From Dehalococcoidia bacterium (GTDB lineage: Bacteria; Chloroflexota; Dehalococcoidia; SAR202; UBA11138), in contig JAAXHY010000283.1 in assembly GCA_012270665.1 (NCBI GenBank), positions 1 to 10,557 of the forward strand: 10,557 nucleotides of DNA. The letters run 5' to 3'. Shown piece after piece: positions 1 to 7,039 of the stretch. A program made the translations under genes and the position numbers. The notes below the pieces were generated by a model. That model made no database searches and was not told the origin of the DNA. It was given only the letters and a program-made list of their open reading frames with translations. Every line of letters begins with the position of its first letter. Position 1 is the first letter of the stretch.

Positions 1-204
1 ATGCCCACCCTTCTCGTCCAACCACCCGAACTGCGCTTGCGCATGGCGTTCATGGACGCGCTCGAAGACGCCGGACTAGAGTACGAACGCATCCCCGATG
101 GCTATGTCGTTTTTCTCAAGGACAATCAGACCATTGAGTGGAACGATATTCGAGAGCGATTCCTGATACCCGGTCCAGAAGAGAATCCTCCACTCTTCCC
201 GTAG
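1..204 (+). CDS. Small hypothetical protein, possibly 5'-truncated
   Basis: I do not recognise a family. The frame encodes 67 residues, mixed hydrophobic and acidic, with no membrane segment, signal peptide or cysteine motif. It reads like a small alpha/beta cytosolic protein: a leading strand (TLLVQ), a helix (RMAFMDALEDAGL), a strand (GYVVFL), then a proline-rich end. The window begins exactly on an ATG, so upstream signals cannot be seen and the true start may lie outside. The codons look like those of the neighbouring genes, which supports real coding. It converges on the phosphotriesterase-like gene with only 9 bases between the two stops, and no terminator hairpin is visible there. Confidence 0.55.
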   Translation: MPTLLVQPPELRLRMAFMDALEDAGLEYERIPDGYVVFLKDNQTIEWNDIRERFLIPGPEENPPLFP

Positions 205-213
205 GCCAAGACC

Positions 214-1269
214 TTAGACGAACGCCAGAATCCGCGCGGCGTTGTGCTGCGTAAGCGCTCCGACCTGCTCTTCTGTAAAGCCACGCGCGCGCATCCTGGG
301 AACGATGTTCTCGAAGATATGTCCGTAGCCGTGCCCGCCGTACCGCGTAAGGCGGTGTCGCGTGCAAATGTCGTGCGCTAGGACGATACGGTCGTCGCAG
401 CCGACCTCGTCCATGGCGCGCTTGATGGTGTCCAGCCTCTGTCCGTCGGACGGCATATCCATGTCCGATAGTGGGTAGTGGCTGGTCTCGTTACCGAAAA
501 GATCCCACTCCAGGTAGCAGCCCGTGGCGGCAAGCGACTCCAGTGTCTCGAACTTAGCGACGGTCCTGTCCAGATGGCCCATGATCACTCTGCTAACATC
601 CGCGCCGGCTTCTGCCAGTACCTCTATGATTTCCAATGGCGCGGTCTCGTATCGGCCCGGATGAATGAGTATCGCCGCTCCGGTCTCCCTTTGGGCGACG
701 GCTGAAGCCCTCAGCGACTTCCTTTCGTTGTCAGTGAGCGGCCAGGTGCAGCCGACTTCCCCAATGATTCCGGCGCGCACTCCCGTCCCATCCACGCCTT
801 CCTCGATATCCTCGATGATCTTGCGCGCGAGGTCGTCTTCGGTGCGCGAGTCCATGTCGTCAGGGTGGACCATATCCACATAGAACCCCGCCCCCATGAT
901 GACGTGGGTGCCTGAGTCCCTCGACACACGAGCAAGCGCAAGAGGGTCGCGGCCTATGCCTATGGTCGTCGCGTCCACAATCGCCCCGCCGCCAACTCGC
1001 TTGAACAGCCTAGCCTCCTCGATTGCGACGTCCTCTTCCACCACCCACAGGTTCTCGATGCTCGAATACTGGTTATACGCCACCCATCCCCGGTTCCGCA
1101 GCGTAATCGGTTCATGCGCCCTGTGCTGCGCGGTCGCCTCCGCGGGAGGCTGGAACATGGCCCTGAAGTCTATGAAGAGGTGTTCGTGCGTGGTCGTGAG
1201 ACCGAGGTCCGACGGCTCTACCGGACCCAGAACCGTCTGCGCCTTGCCTTTTATGGAACTGTGGTCCAT
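214..1269 (-). CDS. Phosphotriesterase-family metal-dependent hydrolase (amidohydrolase superfamily)
   Basis: A 351-residue cytosolic TIM-barrel hydrolase, close to the usual family length. The binuclear metal site can be read directly: the HxH pair (His28, His30) in THEHLFID, a bridging carboxylate at Glu171 in IIGEVGCT, His203 in LIHPGR, His232 in MGHLDR and Asp300 in LAHDICT. True organophosphate-degrading phosphotriesterases have a carboxylated lysine at the bridging position. A glutamate there is typical of the PHP (phosphotriesterase homology protein) branch, so a lactonase, esterase or amide hydrolase is more likely than a paraoxonase; the substrate is unknown. The ATG start is supported by a strong ribosome site (1278-1284). 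It lies 39 bases after the MFS gene on the same strand and is probably cotranscribed with it, which suggests the pair handles a related compound. Confidence 0.9.
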   Translation of the reverse strand: MDHSSIKGKAQTVLGPVEPSDLGLTTTHEHLFIDFRAMFQPPAEATAQHRAHEPITLRNRGWVAYNQYSSIENLWVVEEDVAIEEARLFKRVGGGAIVDATTIGIGRDPLALARVSRDSGTHVIMGAGFYVDMVHPDDMDSRTEDDLARKIIEDIEEGVDGTGVRAGIIGEVGCTWPLTDNERKSLRASAVAQRETGAAILIHPGRYETAPLEIIEVLAEAGADVSRVIMGHLDRTVAKFETLESLAATGCYLEWDLFGNETSHYPLSDMDMPSDGQRLDTIKRAMDEVGCDDRIVLAHDICTRHRLTRYGGHGYGHIFENIVPRMRARGFTEEQVGALTQHNAARILAFV

Positions 1270-1277
1270 ATCGAAGT

Positions 1278-1284
1278 CCCTCCT
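1278..1284 (-). promoter_or_regulatory. Strong ribosome binding site of the phosphotriesterase-like gene
   Basis: On the minus strand this reads AGGAGGG, 8 bases before the ATG at 1269. It fixes the start of the hydrolase and is the best Shine-Dalgarno match among the minus-strand genes here. Confidence 0.75.
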
Positions 1285-1308
1285 GCCTGGTTGCGCTTGT
1301 CAGTCCGC

Positions 1309-2616
1309 CTAGTCGACTCGTCGGAACGCCGGATAGCCGATGGCGAATACCAAGACTACGATGGACAGCAGCGCTCCGCTAATGAAGAGCGAACTAGGCG
1401 TGCCTATCTGCTCCGCCAGAATCCCAAACGGCACCGAGCTCAGCGGCATAGCCCCGAATGTCATCATGCCGATGCTCATCATTCGTCCGCGCATCTCCGG
1501 GGCCGCGAGGGTCTGCATCATCGTCATTCCCAGCGACATATGCAGCGAACTGATCACGCCTATCAGCAATAGGAACGGAATAGTCGCGGCGTAGTTCGTC
1601 ATCTGTGAGAAGAGCGCGAGCGCGACACCCCAGATGACGGTGAAGCCGAGAAGCAACAGTCCGCGCCGCCGCGCAAGACCCGGTATCGCCGCGAGTCCTA
1701 GTGTACCGAACAGCGCTCCAACACCCATTATCGTCATCAGGATTCCCAGCCCATCCGACTGCACGTTGAGCGCCTCGCGCGCCCACGCTGGAAGCAGTCC
1801 CCAGAACGAGAATCCGAACAGCGTGGTAATCAGCATCAGGATGACTATGCCTTTGCGTCCGGGATCTGCGAATGCGTATGCCAGTCCCTCCTTGATGTCG
1901 CCCCCTACTCCCTTTCTCGACGATGTTGCAGGCGTCCTGCCGGCGTCAATCATTATCGTGGATATGACCGAGAAGACGTAGATACCGCTGACCATGAAGA
2001 AAACGCCGTGAGTCCCGATATACAGAATCAGAAATCCGGCAAGCGCAGGGCCAACGATTCTAGTCAGATTCATGCCGGAGTTGTTCAGGCTGATTGCGTT
2101 CATCAGGCTCTTTTCGGGGACGATTTCAGACAAGATGGCCTGTCGGCTCGGCATATTGAACGCCATGAGCGACCCATTGACGAACCCGATGAGCATCACC
2201 TGCCAGAAGGAAACCACGCCTGTGAAATCCAGGAGACCGATCACGACCGTCATAACAGCATTGCCGGTTTGGCTCATTATGACGAGAGTCCGGCGCGGGA
2301 GCCTGTCGGCGAGCGCGCCCCCCACCGGAGACATGAACGTCATGGGCAGAGAGAAGCTGACCATCACCGCGACCAGCGCGAGCGGCGAATCATCGGTCAG
2401 CCGCAGGATGAGCCATCCACGGGTTATCATCTGCATATTCATCGCCAGAAAGGAGACGAACGAACCCGCGAACATCCAGCGGAAGTCACGATACTTTAGG
2501 GAATCGAAGATTGGGTAGCGCGCAGGGGAAAGTAGTGAGCGCTTTTCTTCCGGTGCGGACGGTTCGGCAGTCGTAAGTGTCCGTTGGTCCAAAGTCTTCC
2601 CCAGTACGAAATGCAA
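1309..2616 (-). CDS. MFS transporter (MFS_3 / EntS-like exporter type)
   Basis: A polytopic inner-membrane protein of up to 435 residues with about 12 hydrophobic segments. After a soluble N-terminal leader of about 45 residues, the first helix begins near FRWMFAGSF. The conserved MFS loop between helices 2 and 3 is clear (GGALADRLPRRTL, about residues 99-110). The arrangement resembles the MFS_3 group, which includes enterobactin-type exporters and many uncharacterised efflux proteins, so export is the better guess; the substrate is unknown. No ATG occurs before residue 48. The first available start is TTG at 2616, with no clear ribosome site. A second TTG at 2592 follows a weak GGGGA and is an alternative. 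The gene precedes the hydrolase gene by 39 bases and is likely in one operon with it. Confidence 0.87.
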   Translation of the reverse strand: MHFVLGKTLDQRTLTTAEPSAPEEKRSLLSPARYPIFDSLKYRDFRWMFAGSFVSFLAMNMQMITRGWLILRLTDDSPLALVAVMVSFSLPMTFMSPVGGALADRLPRRTLVIMSQTGNAVMTVVIGLLDFTGVVSFWQVMLIGFVNGSLMAFNMPSRQAILSEIVPEKSLMNAISLNNSGMNLTRIVGPALAGFLILYIGTHGVFFMVSGIYVFSVISTIMIDAGRTPATSSRKGVGGDIKEGLAYAFADPGRKGIVILMLITTLFGFSFWGLLPAWAREALNVQSDGLGILMTIMGVGALFGTLGLAAIPGLARRRGLLLLGFTVIWGVALALFSQMTNYAATIPFLLLIGVISSLHMSLGMTMMQTLAAPEMRGRMMSIGMMTFGAMPLSSVPFGILAEQIGTPSSLFISGALLSIVVLVFAIGYPAFRRVD

Positions 2617-2830
2617 TTGCGGAATTCAGCTACGCTCGATGAATAGTAAGGCTACACCCGCCAAGATGATAGGGTCAAGACGGATTCACCACTAGGATGA
2701 AGGGCCTGCGTATCGTTGGATTCCGGCGCATCAGTCGGGTCGGCCGCTCTTGGAACTATTGCGCCCATCAATCCCCAAGCGTACAATCAACCCCTACTTT
2801 CGGCATAGCTTTTCACCGAGGCCCTCCGAC
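2617..2830. other. Divergent intergenic region between the two MFS genes
   Basis: About 214 bases separate the starts of the two transporter genes. Besides the TACAAT box listed above, the minus strand has TTGACC (2673-2678), close to a -35 consensus, but only weak -10 candidates follow it. No clear operator palindrome or RNA gene is visible. Confidence 0.4.
2782..2787 (+). promoter_or_regulatory. Candidate -10 box for the plus-strand MFS gene
   Basis: TACAAT matches 5 of 6 positions of the bacterial -10 consensus. A weak -35 (TTGCGC, 2759-2764, 3 of 6) lies 17 bases upstream. Transcription would start near 2794, which places the TTG at 2831 in the message but excludes the longer frame from 2750. 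This is pattern matching only. Confidence 0.3.
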
Positions 2831-4048
2831 TTGCAATCCGAACAACTCGAGTCTGGCAACGAGAGGCTTTGGACGACCGACTTGGCTCTGAACCTGTGCA
2901 TATCGCACTTTATGTTCGCCTCATACACGGCTATGCTGACCATCATCCCCCTCTACGTCATAGAACTCGGTGGATCAGAGTGGCAAACCGGGGTTGTAGT
3001 AGGATCTTTCGGGCTGCTCAGTATCCCGATAAGGCAGATGTCCGGCCGCTGGATTACCAACTTCGGCGCGAAGAGAGTAGCCATAGCAGGAACAGCGGTT
3101 CTTGGAATAGCGACGCTGCTTCACGTAGGCGCTTTCAATGTGTGGATGATAATTCCGGTTCGCGTCGTGCAGGGTATCGGTCTGGCGATAGGTCCCGTGG
3201 CGACGGCCACGATAATCGCCATACTCGCGCCTAGCAACCGCCGGGCGGAGGGAATGGCGTACAACGGCAATGCAATCGCGCTGGCCAACCTGTACTCTCC
3301 ACTGCTCGCCTTCTGGCTATTTCAGGAGTTTGGTTCTGGAGCGGCGTTTGTCTATGCCGGTCTGATGTCGCTTGCCGGAACCGCGTCCGCGCTTGGTGTT
3401 TCTGCGAATCGCACGTCAATTCCCGCGGAGCCGCTGGCGTCGGCGTCTGAATCCGCCAAACCCCCTCTCATCAGTCGTTCCGCGATGTTTCCAACACTCG
3501 TTTTCCTTACATACACGTTCACAACCGCCCCTCTAAGCACATTCCTGCCCCAGTTGGCGAAGCTCAAGAGCCTGGGTAATCCGGGCCTGTATTATACTGC
3601 TAACTCCATAACCCAAATGCTCGCTCTGCCCATGTCCGGGCTGGTCGCGGACAGGCTCGGCAGAGGATCGGTAATTGTACCGGGACTGCTGGTAGTCGGA
3701 GCGGCGATGTTCATTCTCATGATCGCCGACAATACAGTCATGTTCGTCCTGTCGGGCGTCCTCAACGGAATGGGCTTCGGAATGTTGCAGCCCGCAACAC
3801 AATCATTGACTGTTGATCGCTCCCCTCCTCGTGAGCGCGGCACCGCTCTCGCCACCCTTCAGCAGGCGTGGGACGTAGGCGGTTCGGGAGGCGCGTTCAT
3901 AGTCGGGCCGCTTGGTTCGGTCATCGGCATCGCGGCCACCTTCGGCATCGCCGGAGCAGGAACGGTACTTGGGGCGATGGGATACGTGACTTTCAGCGCC
4001 CGATCACGCATGAAAGAGCGACGGAAGCGACCAGAGACAGTTCCTTAG
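2831..4048 (+). CDS. MFS transporter (MFS_1 type)
   Basis: A 12-helix inner-membrane carrier of about 405 residues. The first helix starts near TTDLALNLC. The N-half loop 2-3 is degenerate (SGRWITNFGAKR), whereas the equivalent loop in the C-terminal half keeps the classic form (SGLVADRLGRG, about residues 269-279). A hydrophilic central linker rich in Ala, Ser and Pro separates the halves, and the protein ends in a basic cytoplasmic tail (KERRKRP). The substrate is unknown; the architecture is that of sugar or drug efflux-like MFS_1 members. The frame is open from a TTG at 2750. I prefer the TTG at 2831 because GAGG lies 9 bases before it, a candidate -10 lies between the two starts, and the extra 27 residues look like noncoding sequence. 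It is divergent from the other MFS gene and converges on the cupin gene with 19 bases between stops. Confidence 0.85.
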   Translation: MQSEQLESGNERLWTTDLALNLCISHFMFASYTAMLTIIPLYVIELGGSEWQTGVVVGSFGLLSIPIRQMSGRWITNFGAKRVAIAGTAVLGIATLLHVGAFNVWMIIPVRVVQGIGLAIGPVATATIIAILAPSNRRAEGMAYNGNAIALANLYSPLLAFWLFQEFGSGAAFVYAGLMSLAGTASALGVSANRTSIPAEPLASASESAKPPLISRSAMFPTLVFLTYTFTTAPLSTFLPQLAKLKSLGNPGLYYTANSITQMLALPMSGLVADRLGRGSVIVPGLLVVGAAMFILMIADNTVMFVLSGVLNGMGFGMLQPATQSLTVDRSPPRERGTALATLQQAWDVGGSGGAFIVGPLGSVIGIAATFGIAGAGTVLGAMGYVTFSARSRMKERRKRPETVP

Positions 4049-4067
4049 AACGACGGCAACGGAAGAA

Positions 4068-4403
4068 CTAACGCTGTCTGAAGTGTTCCACCATCAGGAC
4101 CGTCATCGTCTCGGTCTCCGTCCACAAGCGCCTCGATACGTCCGCTCCCCACCGGACCGAATAGCCGGCCCTCAGTTCGCCTTCCTCACCCGCGACGCTC
4201 GTGAATCCGCCGCCTCTGAGGCATATCACGTCCGTCGGATAGGGCGCCGAGACCTCCGGAATGTGTCCATCAGGGGCGAATCTCAGAATAGCCACAGTGA
4301 GATTCTCCAGAACCAACAGAACCTTGCCCTCGACGTTAGACGTGCCCGGCGCTGCCAGCGGAGTCCACTCAGGCCTCGGTACGGGCCTTATCTCTGGAGC
4401 CAT
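4068..4403 (-). CDS. Small cupin-like protein with depleted metal ligands
   Basis: A 111-residue protein that looks like a single-domain cupin. It has a strand-rich core with the cupin spacing pattern: APDGHIPE (about 43-50), then DVICLRGGG (58-66, the usual turn before the second strand), ELRAGYSVRW (76-85) and a final strand TMTVLMVEHF. In typical cupins the first motif carries two histidines and a glutamate, and the second carries a histidine near a position such as 'PHRLW'. Here only His47 remains of the first set, with Val51 where the next His is expected, and the second site reads SRRLW. It may therefore bind metal poorly or act as a sensor or structural protein. The ATG has no clear ribosome site. 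It lies 50 bases after the thymidylate kinase stop and could be the last gene of that run. The family is moderately secure, the function unknown. Confidence 0.7.
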   Translation of the reverse strand: MAPEIRPVPRPEWTPLAAPGTSNVEGKVLLVLENLTVAILRFAPDGHIPEVSAPYPTDVICLRGGGFTSVAGEEGELRAGYSVRWGADVSRRLWTETETMTVLMVEHFRQR

Positions 4404-4453
4404 TTGCCAACCAAGCCGAGTAATTCATGCTAAAGTAACTGAACTGTATTTGC

Positions 4454-5194
4454 CTATTCAGGCGAGGAGTCATTACCTTCAGAAATAACGGATGGCAGTA
4501 GGGATATCTGCCTAGGCACGGACTTGAATTTGTCCATTCCTTGAACGGTATGCCAGATCCGCTCAAAAATCGCATCTGGGCTATCCATAGCATTAAGCAC
4601 AGTCCACTTTTCTGGTTCGTCTTTCGCGAGTTTTAGATATCCTTGTCTGATTCTCTTATGGAAGTCTAACGGTTCTTCTTCAAATCGCCTAGAACCTTCT
4701 TCATCCAAGCGTACAGCACTTACAGTATCGAATAGATGCGCTTGGGCTTCCACTCGCTTCAGACCATCGACAGGATCGCAGTCCAAGAGAAATGTCATAT
4801 CTGGCATGACATCCTGGCAGGCCAGTTCGTTAATTGCGTTAATGAGCCCAATTCTAATGCCTCTGCCGTATCCTTGATAAGCTACAGTTGAGTGAACATA
4901 TCTGTCGGCAATGATGACCAGTTGAGATCTATCCATTTCGACTTTGAGTGTTTTCTCAACAAGTTCAGCACGCGATGCAGAGAACAAAAATAGCTCAGCT
5001 ATCGGCGATACAATATCTTCACCCCAAGGTCTGCTCTTCATAAGTTGTCGGATATGAAGCCCCAACCTGGTTGTACCTGGCTCGTGGATGAGAAGCGTTG
5101 AGACGCCCGTTTCATGAAGGGCACGATGCAGCCGTCCAGCCTGGGTGCTCTTACCCGACCCCTCTCCACCTTCGAACGATATGAACAGCGCCAC
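4454..5194 (-). CDS. tmk: Thymidylate kinase (dTMP kinase)
   Basis: Phosphorylates dTMP to dTDP with ATP, a cytosolic step in dTTP synthesis. The P-loop is at residues 8-17 (EGGEGSGKST), the substrate loop at 38-42 (EPGTT, where EPGGT is more usual) and the DRY motif at 97-99, followed by HSTVAYQGYGRG. The LID region (RRFEEEPLDFHKRIRQGY) carries arginines, while the P-loop lacks one, as in bacterial type II enzymes. At 246 residues it is longer than the usual 200-215. The extra length comes from a stretched segment before the LID and a C-terminal tail of about 25 residues after the last helix. The start is GTG at 5194 with GGAG (5203-5206) 8 bases upstream. The gene is clearly AT-richer than its neighbours. 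It follows the AAA+/R3H gene by 124 bases on the same strand. Confidence 0.93.
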   Translation of the reverse strand: MALFISFEGGEGSGKSTQAGRLHRALHETGVSTLLIHEPGTTRLGLHIRQLMKSRPWGEDIVSPIAELFLFSASRAELVEKTLKVEMDRSQLVIIADRYVHSTVAYQGYGRGIRIGLINAINELACQDVMPDMTFLLDCDPVDGLKRVEAQAHLFDTVSAVRLDEEGSRRFEEEPLDFHKRIRQGYLKLAKDEPEKWTVLNAMDSPDAIFERIWHTVQGMDKFKSVPRQISLLPSVISEGNDSSPE

Positions 5195-5318
5195 TCAGAG
5201 AACTCCGTATGGATTGCGGAGGACCGACTAAATCGGCCCACTATCTGCGCGTGCGATATTGTATAAGAAAACTGACGGAAAAGAGAGGCGGCCCGAGCGC
5301 GGCTTGGCCGAAGTGGAA

Positions 5319-6896
5319 TCAGCGATGGTAGAACACGACGCGGCGCCCCGGCTCCTTGCCCACGCTGTGCGATTCCAGACCGTGCTTATCCGCAATTTCG
5401 TGCTGGACATGGCGCACGTATGAACCCTGCGGACTCAGATGTACCCTATGCTCGCCGTCGCGTATGCGGCCCGCGGCATCCTCAGCCTCGCGCATAGCCA
5501 CGTCCAGCTTCTCGTCGTGCCGCCCGTGTCGCTTGTCCCGTGTGATCGCCTTTATGAACTGCTCGATCTGCGGCGTGGTATTACGCCTGAGCACATAGAC
5601 CGGCTTGCCTTTCTGCTCGGCCGCCTGGAGCGCATTCGTCTTGCGCCGGTAGTAATTCTTCGTCGTGAGGAGCAGGTCGGCGCTGGATATGTTGTCCACT
5701 ACCTGAATTGGGGAGTTAGTATGACGAACGGCTTGCTGCAGCTTACCCTTGTTCACACCATAGGGCATTATATGCGTAACCTTGATGGGTTCGCGCTCCA
5801 CATGAGGCTCGGATTGCGTATCTCGTCTGTCCCCATTTCCATCGAACGGCAGGCCCGCCATAGAAGGAGACCCACCGTTAGGAGAGCGCGTTACCTGCGG
5901 CCTGGTCTTGGCAACCGTCCCGTCGGCGTTCACAGTTCGATGCTCAGGCGCAATAGAGTATCCGCGGAGTACTCGGTCCACGGTATCCGCCACGTCCGGG
6001 TGGACGACCACCTCGCTCCAGTTCTGTATCTCGACCAGAATGTCGAAAGTGGGAGGAGCGCGACGTTCCAGGACCGTCTTCTGTGTCCGCCGACGCCGAG
6101 CCTCGATGTCTCCTAGTGTGACCGACTGGACGCCGCCCACTAGGTCTGAGAGAGTGGGATTCATTATCAGATTGTCCAGCGTGTTGCCGTGAGCGGTGGC
6201 GACAAGCTGGACTCCCCGTTCCGCTATCGTGCGCGCGGCGTTGGCATCCAACTCTATGCCGATTTCATCTATTATGATGACCTCCGGCATATGATTTTCG
6301 ACCGCCTCGATCATCACGTTATGCTGGAACGCGGGTGAAGGCACCTGCATCCGCCGAGCGCGGCCTATGGCGGGATGCGGAATATCGCCGTCGCCCGCAA
6401 TCTCGTTAGATGTGTCCACAACGATGACTCGCCTGTGAGCGTCGTCCGCCAGAACGCGAGCCACCTCGCGCAGCATGGTTGTCTTGCCGACACCCGGCTT
6501 GCCAAGAAGGAGAACGCTCTTCCCGCTCATGATCAGGTCTTCTACAACCCGAATTGTGCCGTACACCGCCCTCCCGACACGCAGCGTGAGCCCGATTACC
6601 TTCCCGCTACGGTTGCGGATTGCGGAGATACGGTGGAGAGTACGTTCGATTCCCGCTCGATTGTCCTCGCCGAAGCGACCGATTCTATCTATCGTGTACT
6701 GGATGTCGGCTTCTGACACCTCCGCCGATCCCAGAGACACACTCTCTTCGAGAAACCTCGCTTCCGGTTCTCGCCCTAGGTCAAGAACAACCTCCAGAAG
6801 CTGGTCTAGGTCAGATCTACTGTTAAGCGGGTCTTGTATGTGGGGTGGGAGCTTGTCTATCAAGACTCCCAAGTCCAAGTCTATTCTTCGCTCCAA
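5319..6896 (-). CDS. AAA+ ATPase with C-terminal R3H domain (YCF45 / SpoIIIAA-like)
   Basis: A 525-residue cytosolic protein. The N-terminal region (about 1-120) has the family signature GEDNRAGIERTLHRIS. The AAA+ core follows, with Walker A GKPGVGKTT (132-140), the strongly conserved DTSNEIAGDGDIPHPAIGRA segment from 161, and Walker B VIIIDE (206-211). After that come a variable charged linker (about 325-380), a further globular segment, and a C-terminal R3H domain (about 487-525) whose R-x3-H pair is Arg495 and His499. R3H domains bind single-stranded nucleic acid. Relatives occur in cyanobacteria, plastids (ycf45) and Chloroflexota, and the ATPase part resembles SpoIIIAA; the cellular role is not settled. 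The start is TTG at 6896, the first possible start after an in-frame stop; the upstream GGTGAG is a weak ribosome site. It lies 143 bases after the LLM gene and 124 before tmk. Confidence 0.9.
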   Translation of the reverse strand: MERRIDLDLGVLIDKLPPHIQDPLNSRSDLDQLLEVVLDLGREPEARFLEESVSLGSAEVSEADIQYTIDRIGRFGEDNRAGIERTLHRISAIRNRSGKVIGLTLRVGRAVYGTIRVVEDLIMSGKSVLLLGKPGVGKTTMLREVARVLADDAHRRVIVVDTSNEIAGDGDIPHPAIGRARRMQVPSPAFQHNVMIEAVENHMPEVIIIDEIGIELDANAARTIAERGVQLVATAHGNTLDNLIMNPTLSDLVGGVQSVTLGDIEARRRRTQKTVLERRAPPTFDILVEIQNWSEVVVHPDVADTVDRVLRGYSIAPEHRTVNADGTVAKTRPQVTRSPNGGSPSMAGLPFDGNGDRRDTQSEPHVEREPIKVTHIMPYGVNKGKLQQAVRHTNSPIQVVDNISSADLLLTTKNYYRRKTNALQAAEQKGKPVYVLRRNTTPQIEQFIKAITRDKRHGRHDEKLDVAMREAEDAAGRIRDGEHRVHLSPQGSYVRHVQHEIADKHGLESHSVGKEPGRRVVFYHR

Positions 6897-7039
6897 ATCT
6901 GCAAACTCACCCGTGTTGCTTGCGAAAAACCTTTCAGTATCTAGCTTACCAGCAAGTCGGACATTCTTCCATAGAGACTACTGACAGTATTTGACAAGAC
7001 ACTGATTTAGTAGTGTGGCTGCGCAACTCAAAACCGATT

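Noticed and set aside
896..1572. Plus-strand open frames of 138 and 152 codons across the hydrolase and exporter
   Set aside because: They lie opposite well-supported genes and their products are low-complexity with no domain; they are shadows of GC-rich coding sequence.
4450..4465. Small hairpin around the tmk stop codon
   Set aside because: A 6-pair stem including one G-T pair and no T tract after it; probably chance.
5279..5310. Possible terminator after the AAA+/R3H gene
   Set aside because: The stem (CGGCC with GGCCG) has only 5 pairs and a 12-base loop, and the following tract (CCTCTCTTTT) is mixed, so it is too weak to call.
5439..6116. 225-codon plus-strand frame opposite the AAA+/R3H gene
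   Set aside because: The minus strand encodes a full conserved protein there; the plus-strand product has no recognisable features.
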